Positions 1 through 9,930 of a stretch of 30,965 bases of DNA are shown one piece after another. The translations under genes and the position numbers were made by a program. The stretch comes from Chara braunii (Eukaryota; Streptophyta; Charophyceae; Charales; Characeae): positions 1-30,965 of the forward strand of contig BFEA01000672.1 in assembly GCA_003427395.1 (NCBI GenBank), in the 5' to 3' direction. The notes beneath the pieces were generated by a model, which had not been told where the DNA came from, did not search any database, and saw only the letters and a program-made list of their open reading frames with translations. Positions within the stretch are counted from its first letter, which is position 1; each line of letters opens with the position of its first letter.

Positions 1-95
1 GGACGGGGGTAGGGCACCCCCGCGGCGGGGGTCCGGGGGTCAAACCCCTACCCCGGCTTTGCCCCGGGGGCCCCCGCCTGACAACCCTGCTTATG
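1..95. repeat. GC-rich quasi-palindromic low-complexity segment
   Basis: The first 95 bases are almost pure G/C, with runs of five Gs facing runs of five Cs (for example CCCCCGCGGCGGGGG at 16-30). Base composition drops abruptly to AT-rich after about position 95. It could be a terminal repeat of the element that follows, or a collapsed GC-rich repeat at a contig end. No partner copy exists elsewhere in the window, so a terminal inverted repeat cannot be shown. Confidence 0.5.
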
Positions 96-417
96 GCAGT
101 CATTGTTTTTAATTTCTGAATTTCGTGTTTGTATCCGTGTCGCTACTGCAAAAAAAACAATTGCGCAAAGAGCACATCGTGTTTTGAACATACTTTCGTC
201 CGATATATTTGTGTGTTTGATGTCATGCGTGAATGTGGATGTCGCACCTTTGCATACTATCCTTTCACATTCGTATTTCACGTATGATTCAATAAGTGTG
301 TGGGAAGATAGCACCGCAAAGTCCTTGCGATATTTTGGAATTTGTTTTTTTTTGTTTCGGTCATTGGTGTAATGACTCCAGCAGCACTCATACACAACAG
401 AAGACAAACACAACAAC
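96..417 (+). other. Upstream region / possible leader of the DUF7869 pseudogene
   Basis: This AT-rich stretch carries no recognisable coding sequence. Its last 30 bases are A- and C-rich (ACAACAGAAGACAAACACAA), which resembles a plant 5' leader, and they abut the ATG at 418 that opens the frame of the next gene. No clear TATA box or initiator was identified. Confidence 0.3.
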
Positions 418-2447
418 ATGGCGATGAGTACATAACCGTATCTGGTGTTGGGTTGCGGCCGAAAAATTTATAAAAGGCACAACGATGAACTCGACGATGG
501 AGCAATCGATGCAGGTCATGCTAATGAGGGTTACCGTCGAACAACTACGGAGTATGCGCTGACATGGTCTGCATTTGAGGACATTATCCTAGACGAGTTC
601 GACTATATGCCAGATTAGACGGAGACGGGCCCGAATTTCGAGATTAGAAACCGTATTCGTCTCCCTTCAGTGTATGCTTCGAAGAAAGACGCTTATAGAA
701 GCATCGTCCGTAGGTTAGAGAAGTTGGGCGTGTTTTACTCGTCGTACCACGTGTTCTATCAGATATGGAGATATTCTTTCTGTCACATTCGACTTGCTAA
801 AGTAATTGATCATGCAACGTGCAACTAATGTATAAAAAATGCTACCCTAATCGAGGGCGCTCTTTCGAGGCCACGACCCCAGCTGGTTGATGCACAAAGG
901 AGTCACCTTGATATGCAGTGGACCCATCGCCAACTGTCTGATCGATGGTCGGCTGAGTTTCAGTTTTATAAGTCTCATAATTTGTGTATCATTATAGACG
1001 GAATGAACCAAGCAAAAACTATCATCCCCCATGCATCACGTCGACATTTGTCAAAGGAGATGGCTAACAATACGATGATGAAAATGAACCTCACTTGTAC
1101 AAAGTTCATGGTAGGAAGCGATCCTTGATCGTTTACACGTGGTTTCCTTATCAGTCGCACGAATTTAATTATATTGTTACTTCCATTGCCAAAGTGTTAA
1201 GAGACGTGCACGCGAACGAAAAGGAACTCCCTCATAAGCTACGCGTCCAAGCTGATAACTGCAGTAGACAAAACAAAAACAAATACATTTTTGCATTCCT
1301 TGCTATATTGGTGAAGTTCTACATTTTTGACATTGTGGAGATGGGGTTCATGATAGTCGAAGACACCCACACTGGCGTCGATGCAAAATTTAGTTTGTTC
1401 ACTCGCAAACTCAATGGGTCAGACGCGTACACGTTGGACGAATTATTCACGTTATTGCAAATGTCAAATAAGGAGACAGTGGATTGTACGCAGCTAACGA
1501 AAATCGTGGACTGAAAAATCACAAAATTTTCATACCTTGACAAAATGATTTCATGTTATGCCACACCGCACCTTTTTCAGTTCTACATGGGGGGCAATAG
1601 TCCGACTATGGTTTATAAAGAGCACTGCACTGACAAGAAGTGAGGACCTTAAAAGGGACCGACATACTGGTTCAAACGGGATGCGGATAAGAAATGGACA
1701 GGTCCGACATGGGGATTTGAGCCTCGCCACGAGTCACCCAACCCCGCTTCCGGTGATTTCACAAACAGTAAAGCGGGTATCTAAATGATGGAGAAAACGT
1801 GAAAAAATGCTATGAAAGAATAGGGAATACAGACTGCAGAGTAGCAATAACTGAGGAATGACAGACTGCAATAATGGATAGACCGTCTGACCGAGTTCGA
1901 CAACATTAATGAGGATGAGACAAAAACGGTGTCGCTATCCTACTCGTTTTGGCCATTTCCCAGGTTGAGCAAACCAAATGTGGAGTCCGTTGTCTCGTAT
2001 ATCATAGCACATTTGGTCATAAAATTATGCTTTAGCGGTCATATGAAAAATGCACCAAAACCGGAATTCGACCTTTGTAAACCAGTCGAGATTGGCAATT
2101 TCATAGTTTTGTACGCTCCCGATGACCATGTACAGAAAGGGTGCACCTTTTGGGTTGGGCGTGTCACTAAGAAGGAGAACGCTCATGTTTTGGTATGGTA
2201 CCGTAGGTCGTGCGGTCGTGAACACGATGTATCAAAGTTTTACGAAAATGCATGAAACAAAATATGGAGAGTGAAAACTGAGTCGAAACCCGGATGGCAT
2301 GACCTTCAAAGTATAGCATGGGCATGGGGCAACGGGATACAATCCAAACCGGGGATGAAAATACGGAAAAAGAATGCACTGAAAGCACAACAGTCCTTGG
2401 CGGCATCGAATTCAACTTCGAAAAAAATACAAGCACGGTCGGGATAG
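418..2447 (+). pseudogene. Decayed DUF7869-type (transposase-like) protein gene
   Basis: The reading starts at ATG 418 and can be followed for about 675 codons to TAG at 2445. Family signposts appear in order: a YQIWRYSF..HIRLAKV..C..C segment (about 755-831), IIIDGMNQAKTIIPH (about 990-1034), KVHGR (1101-1115), LRVQADNCSRQNKNKYIFAF (about 1239-1300), VEDTHTGVDAKFS (1358-1396), an HLFQFYMGG..VYKEHC block (1569-1628), and a C-terminal IGNFIVLYAPDD..FWVGRV module (2091-2166). The D-N and H-T-H residues match a DUF7869 core, which I take to be an RNase H-like nuclease. It is dead. In-frame stops lie at 433, 616, 826 (inside the CxxC), 1512, 1641, 1650 and 2253, with six more between 1782 and 1874. 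The frame also shifts by one base near 1090-1097. Function of the family is uncertain; a transposon origin is inferred. The family name is from memory, the motifs are seen. Confidence 0.75.
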
Positions 2448-2921
2448 TGATGCATGACCGAGTGATGAATTAGCATTAAGGTATGACAAGGGAAATTATC
2501 AGCGAAGGGTACAACGTTTGTACGTTAAAAGAACTAGCGGTTAAATAAACACATCAAGCGGTGTTGTTGTACATTACATGTACAAGAAAATAAGTAGGGC
2601 TATGGATCAAAGTTGATATGTGATATTGACAGTTGTGAAGAATAGTCAATATGAGGAAACGCGTTTGATGCTCGTTATTTTGACAGTAATATTGCTTGAA
2701 AGTAGCTTTTCACGACTCCACAAGCGATGGTGTGGACACATCAAGTAAAATATCGATGGAATAAAAGAGTGTGGAGCGTCGAGACACTTAGTATCTATCA
2801 ATGGCTTAGCATACCACCATGGCGCAATACAATGAGACATTGAAACGAACGTGATTGAGAATGGGCAATTGCGGAATGTTCCTGGGCGAGTAACTATTGC
2901 TTCGTGAATATGATGGAATGA
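2448..2921. other. Degenerate spacer, no gene seen
   Basis: No frame stays open for long and no family motif could be read. Short protein-like stretches occur (for example around 2740-2850), but they switch frame and contain stops. This may be decayed 5' coding sequence of the next unit. Confidence 0.4.
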
Positions 2922-3552
2922 GGATGTTTAATTGAATTACCGTCTGCAGCCCTCGTGACAACATATATGCCGAATTATGAAGAACTTCGATGGTTGCAGG
3001 GAGGGCAGAACAATGAATGTCGCAGGAAAGATGGAACAATCATATGTGAGTACGTGACATCTCCGCCTCGCACATGGAGAGGGGATTTCAGGTCCAAACT
3101 TGAAAAATGTAGAAGATAGTGCAACAGGATCATGAAGTATCCAATGCGAAATGAGGATCGGCCGACCCCATAATATATTTTTTCCCCCTCAATACGTGTT
3201 AGTCCAAACGATGCTAGATTATGCAGGGTTTAATTGTATAGCATGCACAAGCAAGTGCAAAGGACTGGTAAAGACGCGATGTAATGTACTGTGGAACGAG
3301 GATAAGGGCGACTATGATGTGTTTACTGCTTGAGAGTTGCTGAAGCTAGTTAAGATCGAAATATCTTTCATTAGAGATACTATCGGCAACGCCAGGTTAC
3401 AGTCACACGGTTTTGTGACGATGTCATACATGTCGTCATTTTCGATAAAAAAACGATTGAAAGAAAATGGTTTACAGAAACTCATTTTCGGGTCACCGCT
3501 TGCTGGATTATATGGTTGTGAAACCAAATATGTGTTGAACATGTTTTCATAG
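2922..3552 (+). pseudogene. Unrecognised ORF, unit A (broken paralogue of unit B)
   Basis: I do not recognise the family. Reading begins in frame at 2922, is stopped by TAG at 3117, shifts frame near 3165, meets TGA at 3331, and ends at TAG 3550. It ends with GLQKLIFGSPLAGLYG, which mirrors ELQRLIFGSTINALYA in unit B. Three earlier blocks also match in the same order: ICEYVTSPP (B: ECEHVVTSP), NRIMKYPMR (B: LDRYPLR) and CIACTSKCKG (B: CVACSNKG). The conserved cysteines suggest a small metal-binding or disulfide domain, but that is a guess. It lies just downstream of the DUF7869 pseudogene on the same strand and may be a second product of the same element. Confidence 0.5.
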
Positions 3553-4057
3553 TTTCGATTTAGTATCGTGTTTACGTTTTTGTTACATTGTCGGGTGTGT
3601 TGGTTGTTTTGATGGTAAGGGGATTGACATTTTATCTTTGACACCGTATGCTCGTAATGATATCGATGATGTAAAATATTGGAATGTGTTAGGTAAAATA
3701 AAATTATAGAAATAAACAATATGTGCAGCAATGTGAAAGTTGATCAAAGGACAAAACTTTAATTGACATGAGATTTGACGTGTGTTATGTTTATTTATGT
3801 GTGTATTTTATTTAGGGTGCATCTCAGTATCAATAACATTATCGTAGATGACGAACCACGTCATAATGCATGAGTGTCCAACACACCCGTTTCCCCCATG
3901 TGCACGATCTTTGTGGGGTTGCGACGAGCACACGGAAATACTCGGTGCGATAATGGAGGAATTAGAATCAGATCAATGGATGAACGTTGTGGTATTCATT
4001 CATATGAAATGAAGATGATTGAAAAAATATGAAGCGTCAATCCCCGTGAGCTAGTGA
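3553..4057. other. Spacer between the two paralogous units, no gene seen
   Basis: AT-rich to about 3830, then of mixed composition. No sustained open frame and no RNA gene was recognised. Short open stretches near 3940-4025 may be the decayed start of unit B. Confidence 0.4.
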
Positions 4058-4747
4058 CTACGAATTCGTGAGTATGTCGGAGTTTGGAAGCATAATTCAC
4101 GTACCCAAGGTCTACCCAAGGTTCATCTGAAGGGGACATTCCTACTGCATTTGCGTGCAACATTTGGATTATATGATGCCGAATACAGTTACCTTGAATG
4201 TGAACACGTTGTGACTTCACCACACGTTTCGGAAGCGTCAATGAAGCAAGAATTGTTAAATTGCGTACGCCACTGTCCATTCCTCGACCGATACCCACTA
4301 CGTTGTTGTGGGACATCCCCTCAAATTGTGTCGTACTGTTGTATTAGGTTGACGCTGACACAAATGATATTTGTGAGGCTGTTATGTGTTGCTTGCTCAA
4401 ACAAGGGCATAATTTCAACTGACGTTGCAGTGTATGTGTCACTCAGTGAAGAGAGAGAGAGAGAGATTGTTTTATCTACAAACAAACGTGCTGATAACAT
4501 AAATGATATAATATTAGCCGATAAGGTAAAATATACCAATAGTTGGCGCGAGGTGCAAAAAAAAACAACGAGTATTTGTAATGCTACAGGGAAATCTTTA
4601 GCAGGGTCGACGAACTTTGGCCAGATGAAATACATATCCGTGTTCTCAGACAAGGCAACTGCCGAAGAACTGCAGCGCCTCATATTTGGATCAACCATAA
4701 ACGCGTTGTATGCCGTCAGTTCCTTGCGATATCCCGCTTTACGCTAG
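4058..4747 (+). CDS. Unrecognised ORF, unit B (about 229 codons)
   Basis: The frame is open from 4058 (just after stops at 4052 and 4055) to TAG at 4745. No upstream ATG is obvious and the first in-frame methionine is uncertain, so the 5' end may be lost. It is a diverged paralogue of unit A: ECEHVVTSP (about 4196-4222), LDRYPLR, CVACSNKG (about 4388-4411) and ELQRLIFGSTINALYA near the C-terminus align in the same order. A GAGAGA run at about 4449-4466 encodes SEEREREI and looks like microsatellite growth inside the frame. No known domain was recognised. Being intact where unit A is broken, it could be either a living host or element gene, or simply younger. Status as expressed gene is unproven. 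Confidence 0.4.
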   Translation, partial: LRIREYVGVWKHNSRTQGLPKVHLKGTFLLHLRATFGLYDAEYSYLECEHVVTSPHVSEASMKQELLNCVRHCPFLDRYPLRCCGTSPQIVSYCCIRLTLTQMIFVRLLCVACSNKGIISTDVAVYVSLSEEREREIVLSTNKRADNINDIILADKVKYTNSWREVQKKTTSICNATGKSLAGSTNFGQMKYISVFSDKATAEELQRLIFGSTINALYAVSSLRYPALR

Positions 4748-4914
4748 TTTTACGATTTTTTTTTTTTTTTAACTCTCAACGTTGGTCATGTGTACTAGGA
4801 TGACAGTAGTTGCTAAGAACGGAGCAAGTGGACGTTATACCGAGTGTGTTCGTAGTTATGTAATTTGTGAAATTGTATAATATGCTAAAGACGTGCTGAT
4901 TTAAAATATCAATC

Positions 4915-5085
4915 ATGGCGGCCCTCCGCTACATTTTCACCTGCAACCGGGAGTCCGAAATCAGCATCAACATCAACGTGCCCAACGATCAGGTCGTCGA
5001 CGTCCCGTTGCTGCAACATATTACGGGTCCAATCCCCCACCCAAGGAGTCCCGAAAACTTCAGTAGCAATATCGAACCGCCATGA
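4915..5085 (+). CDS. Small ORF, 56 codons, unknown
   Basis: ATG in a good plant context (AATCATGGCGG) opens a 56-codon frame ending TGA at 5083. The product begins MAALRYIFTCNRESEI and contains ISININVPNDQVVDVP. It is markedly GC-richer than the DNA on either side, which is why it stands out. No family recognised. It may be a first exon or a fragment of a larger gene, since GT dinucleotides follow but none makes a convincing donor. It might equally be chance. Confidence 0.25.
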   Translation: MAALRYIFTCNRESEISININVPNDQVVDVPLLQHITGPIPHPRSPENFSSNIEPP

Positions 5086-5455
5086 TGTATCCCGGGTGGC
5101 ATAAACGTTGCGTCATGAGGACCGTCGTTGGTGGATGACGTTCGCAGGATCGCAGTAAATGGAGTGTGATGGTTTGATTGCTTTGTTTTTGTTTCATTTC
5201 AATGTTGTGTAATAAACTCGCACCTCATAGGACTTCGAGAAGTTCACTCGTTTTGTGCAATACTTGTTGATCGACTCGTTTTATGCAATGGAATGCTTTG
5301 TGGAACACCACAAAACAATCGAACAACCACCAACAAGGAGTTGGTTATTGATAATAATATTGATGCAGCCGACACGGTAATCGACTGTCTTAGTTTTGAC
5401 TTGATGAAATGCGTTATCAAAGTTATTCATTTCATCTTACCGTTGACCTAAGATA

Positions 5456-5545
5456 ATACATGCAACATTTTAAGCAATGCACTTGATCAAGAATCATCTG
5501 CAAAGCAACTTGTTATTCAATAAGATTGGGAATGTGTGGAGACCG
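5456..5545 (+). repeat. Dispersed repeat, copy 1
   Basis: About 90 bases (beginning ACATGCAACATTTTAAGCAA) recur at 8999-9091 in the same orientation with roughly 75-80% identity by eye. Shared landmarks are AATGCACTTGATCA, CAAAGCAA and TGTGGAGAC/TATGGAGAC. No terminal repeats or coding potential were seen. The preceding 5086-5455 holds nothing recognisable. Confidence 0.6.
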
Positions 5546-5596
5546 GTATGGCGAGAGTCTTCCCGCTCAACACCGCGTCTATGTCAAATAGTATCA

Positions 5597-5680
5597 AGTG
5601 GTCCTCGTTGGTGCCAACAAGTACCGAGTGGCCCACGTTGGTGTCAACTGATACTGAGTGGTCCCAGACGGTCTCACGTC
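5597..5680 (+). repeat. 30-bp tandem repeat, 2.8 copies
   Basis: Units start at 5597, 5627 and 5657 with AGTGGTCC/AGTGGCCC/AGTGGTCC, followed by CGTTGGTG in the first two. The 30-bp period keeps frame, giving SGPRWCQ repeats in a plus-strand open frame, but nothing else supports a gene. Confidence 0.8.
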
Positions 5681-5964
5681 TTTTTTTTTCGCTCCCAGAT
5701 GTTGCCGCGTGCCAAAACAGTTTTTCCTGGTCCTAAAAAAAAAATAAAGGACCAACCTCCCCTTGTCGGCACCACCAGTCTCACTTACGCGTCCCACTGA
5801 TCTCATCGGTCCCACCTGGGCAATGCACGATGTCCCGCCCTTTGCTAATGCAAATAAAAAAGTAATGTCATTCTCTCGCCGGTTTCTCAATCCACAATCA
5901 TATTTACTGATGTCGTCGTTGACCGCTAACACTCTCCATCCACCTAGCACCTCCTGACGGCCTC

Positions 5965-6237
5965 AAAATTTTGGTAGCATAACACTGTTAAAATCATTAC
6001 CATCGGTGCCAAAACAATTCAGCAGCACTTCCCCACAAAAGTGAGAAAATGACTTGCCAATAACCTTGTCGTCCACCGCTTGAAAAAATTTGGCAGCACC
6101 TCCCCACAAAAGAGGAAGAAATGGCCTGTCGCAGATCCCTTTCACTAGTACCGCTGCCAATAGCCTAGTCGTCTGCAGCTTGCCGTTGCAAAATTTTGGC
6201 AGCACTTTCCCACAAAAGTGGAAAAAAATAGCTGGCC
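5965..6237 (+). repeat. Diverged repeats with a GGCAGCACTTCCCCACAAAA core
   Basis: The block (AA)TTTGGCAGCACYTYCCCACAAAAG occurs near 6078-6113 and 6189-6220. A variant lies at 6016-6048, and a half-unit (AAAATTTTGGTAGCA) at about 5966. Spacing is irregular (about 60 and 110 bases). A further half-unit lies near 9131. No coding sequence was recognised between 5685 and 6420. Confidence 0.65.
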
Positions 6238-6424
6238 AAAATTAATAAAATTCGGACCCAAGGCCCAAATTTCACACTGCCGCACCGCCGTAGTCCGACA
6301 GCTTCCTTGGTTCAGTCCTATTGGACCAGCACCAGCCAGAGGGGAGGGGAGCAGAGTGCTCCCTGCCTTGGCTATGGATCTCCTGCTCCTCCTTTCACGC
6401 TCCTCTGCAGACTGCCAGGTAGGA

Positions 6425-6454
6425 CCCCTTCCTCTCTCTCTCTATTTCTCTCAG

Positions 6455-6489
<35 letters not shown>

Positions 6490-6532
6490 TCGTAGCAGTA
6501 GTAATAGTAGTACTAGTAGTAGTAGTAGTAAT
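6425..6532. repeat. (CT)n microsatellite followed by (GTA)n
   Basis: An interrupted CT run (about 6431-6491) passes directly into an imperfect GTA/AGT trinucleotide run (about 6494-6530). The serine/leucine-rich frames across it are products of the repeat. Confidence 0.95.
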
Positions 6533-6699
6533 GCACAATTCCACGTTGTAGGGGTAGATTCAGTCGATTTTGCTCAACCTATCGATGGAAGTACTATGGG
6601 GCCAACTGCTTGCAAACAGGCGACTTTTGCCCGTTCGCGTTCGTCGAATGGGCGTCACATCATAAATAGAAAAAATCTAAAAATGTAAACTAAAAAATA

Positions 6700-6863
6700 T
6701 AAAAAAAAATCTAAAAAAAAAAAAAAAAAAAACAACTTACCTAAGACAAAACGGCTGCCCGTTTTCAACGGGTGCCTGCTGGATTTTGTGACCTCCAAGC
6801 CCCTTGCAGCGCCATTTTACGTTGTCTGCTTCTTCTCCCTTTTTTTTTTTTTTTTTTTTTTTT
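6700..6863. repeat. Poly(A) and poly(T) tracts bracketing a 110-bp unique segment
   Basis: A-rich sequence ends in about 23 As before 6733, and 25 Ts lie at 6839-6863. AGTAGTAGTAATG follows the T run and also occurs before the A run (about 6516-6531). Retroposed inserts would leave such tracts, but no target-site duplication was found. Confidence 0.7.
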
Positions 6864-6875
6864 AGTAGTAGTAAT

Positions 6876-6897
6876 GCCGTTGGCATAAGCCAACGGC
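6876..6897. other. 9-bp perfect hairpin
   Basis: GCCGTTGGC at 6876-6884 pairs with GCCAACGGC at 6889-6897 across an ATAA loop. It lies immediately after a poly(T)/AGT repeat. Confidence 0.7.
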
Positions 6898-6958
6898 CAC
6901 AGTTGCCAGCGCCACACTTTACTAGCGTTTCCTCACCTCTTCTTCGACGTGCGGTCCC

Positions 6959-6972
6959 GAGTTCGATTCCCG
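6959..6972 (+). promoter_or_regulatory. tRNA B-box-like motif (possible SINE relic)
   Basis: GAGTTCGATTCCCG matches the internal Pol III B-box consensus. The flanks only half form a T-arm and no clear A-box lies 30-60 bases upstream, so this is at best a tRNA-derived relic. Confidence 0.35.
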
Positions 6973-7054
6973 TAAAAGAATCAAAATTGTTTTTTTACCA
7001 TTTCTCGATTTATGTGTGTCATCCTTGCGCAGGGGTCGCGCTAATATGAACGCG

Positions 7055-7101
7055 GTCAATCTCGGTCATGTGATCTTTAAGATCGTGCTGTCGAGATTGA
7101 C
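7055..7101. other. 47-nt stem-loop
   Basis: GTCAATCTCG (7055-7064) is perfectly complementary to CGAGATTGAC (7092-7101). The enclosed sequence contains a second inverted pair, GATCT..AGATC, at 7072-7084. It could be a small MITE-like element or a structured RNA. No homologue lies in the window. Confidence 0.6.
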
Positions 7102-7138
7102 TGTGTTACGCCAAAACGAAAGAGCAACTCCCAAAAGA

Positions 7139-7221
7139 AGCTAGCCCAAGTAATGCATCGCCAAGCTCGATCCCAACATCCACTGGGTAAAAGTCTTTCA
7201 CTGTAAGCTATTGGGCTAGCT
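7139..7221. other. 11-bp inverted repeat spanning 83 bases
   Basis: AGCTAGCCCAA (7139-7149) and TTGGGCTAGCT (7211-7221) are perfect reverse complements. A further stem, CCCTTC..GAAGGG, follows near 7247-7263. Structured non-coding DNA; no tRNA fold was convincing. Confidence 0.55.
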
Positions 7222-7329
7222 CCTATCATGTGAGCTATAGCCGCAACCCTTCTCTTTGAAGGGCTGCAGCACAGTAGGCCAACAGTTTCAACCCTAGGCA
7301 GGTTTAGCTTTGCCTCACTCTTTTAAAGT

Positions 7330-8790
7330 CGGCGCCCCGCCACCTAACCTGCTGGAACTCAACCTGGTGGTCTCGGTAAGGCACTCTTTCAGCCGCGTAT
7401 CCGGCTTCAACCCTCGGATAGTCCAGAATAAAAAAAACTTAGCCTCCTTTTTTAACCCTCAGTCACGAAAATTTTCACGACCGACCTCTTTCCTCCTCTG
7501 TTAAGGCCACGAACCGTGCGGCCGCACGACCTCGCAAACAAAACAAAACAGGCCGCGAAGATTCTCACAAAACTGTTCAGACTCAAAGATCGGAGGTTAT
7601 AAGATAAATCAGGATAGGCTTACGACAATTAACCAATTTCATAAAGTCAAAAGCATATCATCGGCCAGATAGTCTCCGATATTCAAAATCACGGGCAGAT
7701 ATGTTGTCAGGGTTTCTGCCTCGACGACATGGACCGACGGCATGAAGAGAGTGAGTGCAGAGTAAGTGCACGCGACAATAGTAATTCAAGTTGGGGTTTG
7801 CGGCACCTGCGGTTTTCACCAGGGACCACCTTTATTTATTTTCTTTGCATTGTGTGAGTGATATTGGTTTTTGGGACCATTCGGTGGTGCAACAGCGACA
7901 TGGGATCTCCTATGGCCCATTTTGGCTCTAGGTGGGACTGACTTTGAGATCGGGACGGACATGTTGGTGTGACTATTGTAAGCAGACGTGGTGATTGGAG
8001 GCGGTTGGCCTGGGAGTATCATTGGTGGTTGAAGTGCAGTTGGGACTGTGTTGGGACAACCCGAGACATTGGGACTGGTCTAAGCAGGGATCTTGGGACC
8101 ACGTGAAAACTCATTTGTGAGAACACTCTCCTGGATGACTATCTCGCTTGAGTTTTTTTGTGACCCAATCTCTGCTTATTTAAGTACTTGAGAGAGGACG
8201 TGGACCACCTTTTGTGGAAAAGCTACAACTCGTGGAGTTGGAGGGGGTGGCAGTCATTTTCTTTTGATTGGAGTATTATCTCAGTTTTTATTAGTGAGAT
8301 GGATCAAACTTCACTCGAGGTTAGTTGATTGACTCATATTTCTCTTTACACCTGTGTGAACCCAGACTTTACCTCACCTATGTTCAAAAGAAACGATAGA
8401 GAAAAGTTGTGCGAGTCATGCATGTGAATGGAAAGGTCTAACTGGAGTATGAAATTGTATTGGTTTCTTTGAAACTGTTTTTTTTTTGCGTTTTGTGTAT
8501 GCATAATTGAGATGAGGAAAAATATTGTTTTATTTTTACCTTTCCCTTGCATGCATGTTGAAAACACTTTTATTTTAAAGTGAATAATTTCAATAGATAC
8601 CATAAAAATAATTCGTCAATATAAGGAAGATGAAGATAATCAGACTTAGTATTTTCTCATAATAACCCTTTCTAGCTCGAAGGACTTTATCTTCCTATAC
8701 CCGTCCAAATGGTTCTCGTTCTCTGTCTTCTCTGACTTTCTTTGTCTAAGATACCACAAACTTATGAAGAAATAAAAGTAATTAAAGTCA
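7330..8790. other. Intergenic, no gene recognised
   Basis: Around 7860-8100 the plus strand repeats short TTGGGACT/TTGGGACC words irregularly. Otherwise no repeat, RNA gene or coding signature was found. Open frames here are short and lack recognisable protein sequence. Confidence 0.4.
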
Positions 8791-8998
8791 ACTTGCAGTG
8801 AAAACATTTAATTTATCTAGGGAGCATCTTGAACGGAGATTCGTTGCTTCAGGAGTCGACCCTGTTAACGACCCAGAGTGGACCGTTGTGCGGGGGAGGT
8901 GCACTGCCGATTCGGTAAAGACGATCCAACTTCTGAGATCCGAGCTTTGTACTCGGGCAAGGAGGAGGTGTACCCTCGACCACTTCCTAGAGGGTGAG

Positions 8999-9091
8999 AC
9001 ATGCAACACTTCAAGTAATGCACTTGATCAATAATTATCCACAAAGCAAATTGATATCCAAGAAAATTAGATACGTATGGAGACGGGTGTG
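8999..9091 (+). repeat. Dispersed repeat, copy 2
   Basis: Diverged direct copy of 5456-5545, beginning ACATGCAACACTTCAAGTAA. It follows a 78-codon open frame (8798-9034) whose end overlaps the repeat. That frame has no recognisable domain, so I do not call it a gene. Confidence 0.6.
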
Positions 9092-9930
9092 TGTACCTAG
9101 TCTTTGGTCGCCAATAGGGTGGAATGCATAATTTTGGCAGTGTGTCTCTTCAAGTTAAAATTGAGGCAGACCGAATACCTTGTCGACAACATCGAAGCTA
9201 TTGTCGGAGCCAACTCCTCGTTGGTGGTTCTATGATTTTTTTATAGAGTTCGACCCGAAGTGGCTGTATTTGTACTTCAATCTTGTGTTGTTTCATGTAT
9301 CATGTGATGATTTTAATTATTTTAAGTTACCATTTCAGATTGGATATACATTCTTATCGATAACGATCAATTCTATGTAGTTATGTGTGGTTGTTATAAT
9401 TTTCTTTTGACTGTGCTTCTAAGGGACTAGGATTAATTTTGGGTTTTACTCTTGGTTGAGACCAACCTAGTCGACCGGCGTCCGCTTTATGCTTAGGAGA
9501 TCGGCACCCTAAGGGACAAACGACTCTTGGGTTTACTTGGCGTTAACCAAGCGTATCTATACTACAGCGAACGAGCAAACGCCCTTGGCCGACCCACCTT
9601 TGCGATTGCATCTAAAATTTTTCGAATGTGGGTCAGTAACTAGGCAGGGATACACCTTAAGGGTTGTGACAACCCCTTAGGGAAGGAAAGTTGTACCCCG
9701 TGAGAATCTATGATGTCATAGGGGACTGTGGGAAGTACGATTGGACTAGAGCGGCGAAGGCGACAACGTGACCACGTCCGTCTCTGTGGTTTGCGAAACT
9801 ATTTTGCTCCATTCCTAAGTCGTCTCTGTTTTGTTTTGTTTCACTACTGCGTGACATGGCCGGGAGGGTTCTCGTATTTTAGAAAAAATGAGGGAGACGA
9901 TGCGCTCAACAAGGTATCCTAAATATTTCA
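9092..9930. other. Intergenic, no gene recognised
   Basis: Mixed-composition DNA with a near-palindrome AAGGGTTGTGACAACCCCTT close to 9660. Open frames at 9180-9380 and 9728-9922 show no domain. Composition changes sharply to AT-rich after about 9930. Confidence 0.4.

Noticed and set aside
7205-7300. tRNA-like segment (D-arm-like AGCTC..GAGCT, anticodon-like CCCTTC..GAAGGG, TTTCAACCC)
   Set aside because: A- and B-box consensus are not met and no acceptor stem forms.
8798-9034. 78-codon open frame
   Set aside because: No recognisable domain, and its end runs into a dispersed repeat. Length is within chance expectation.
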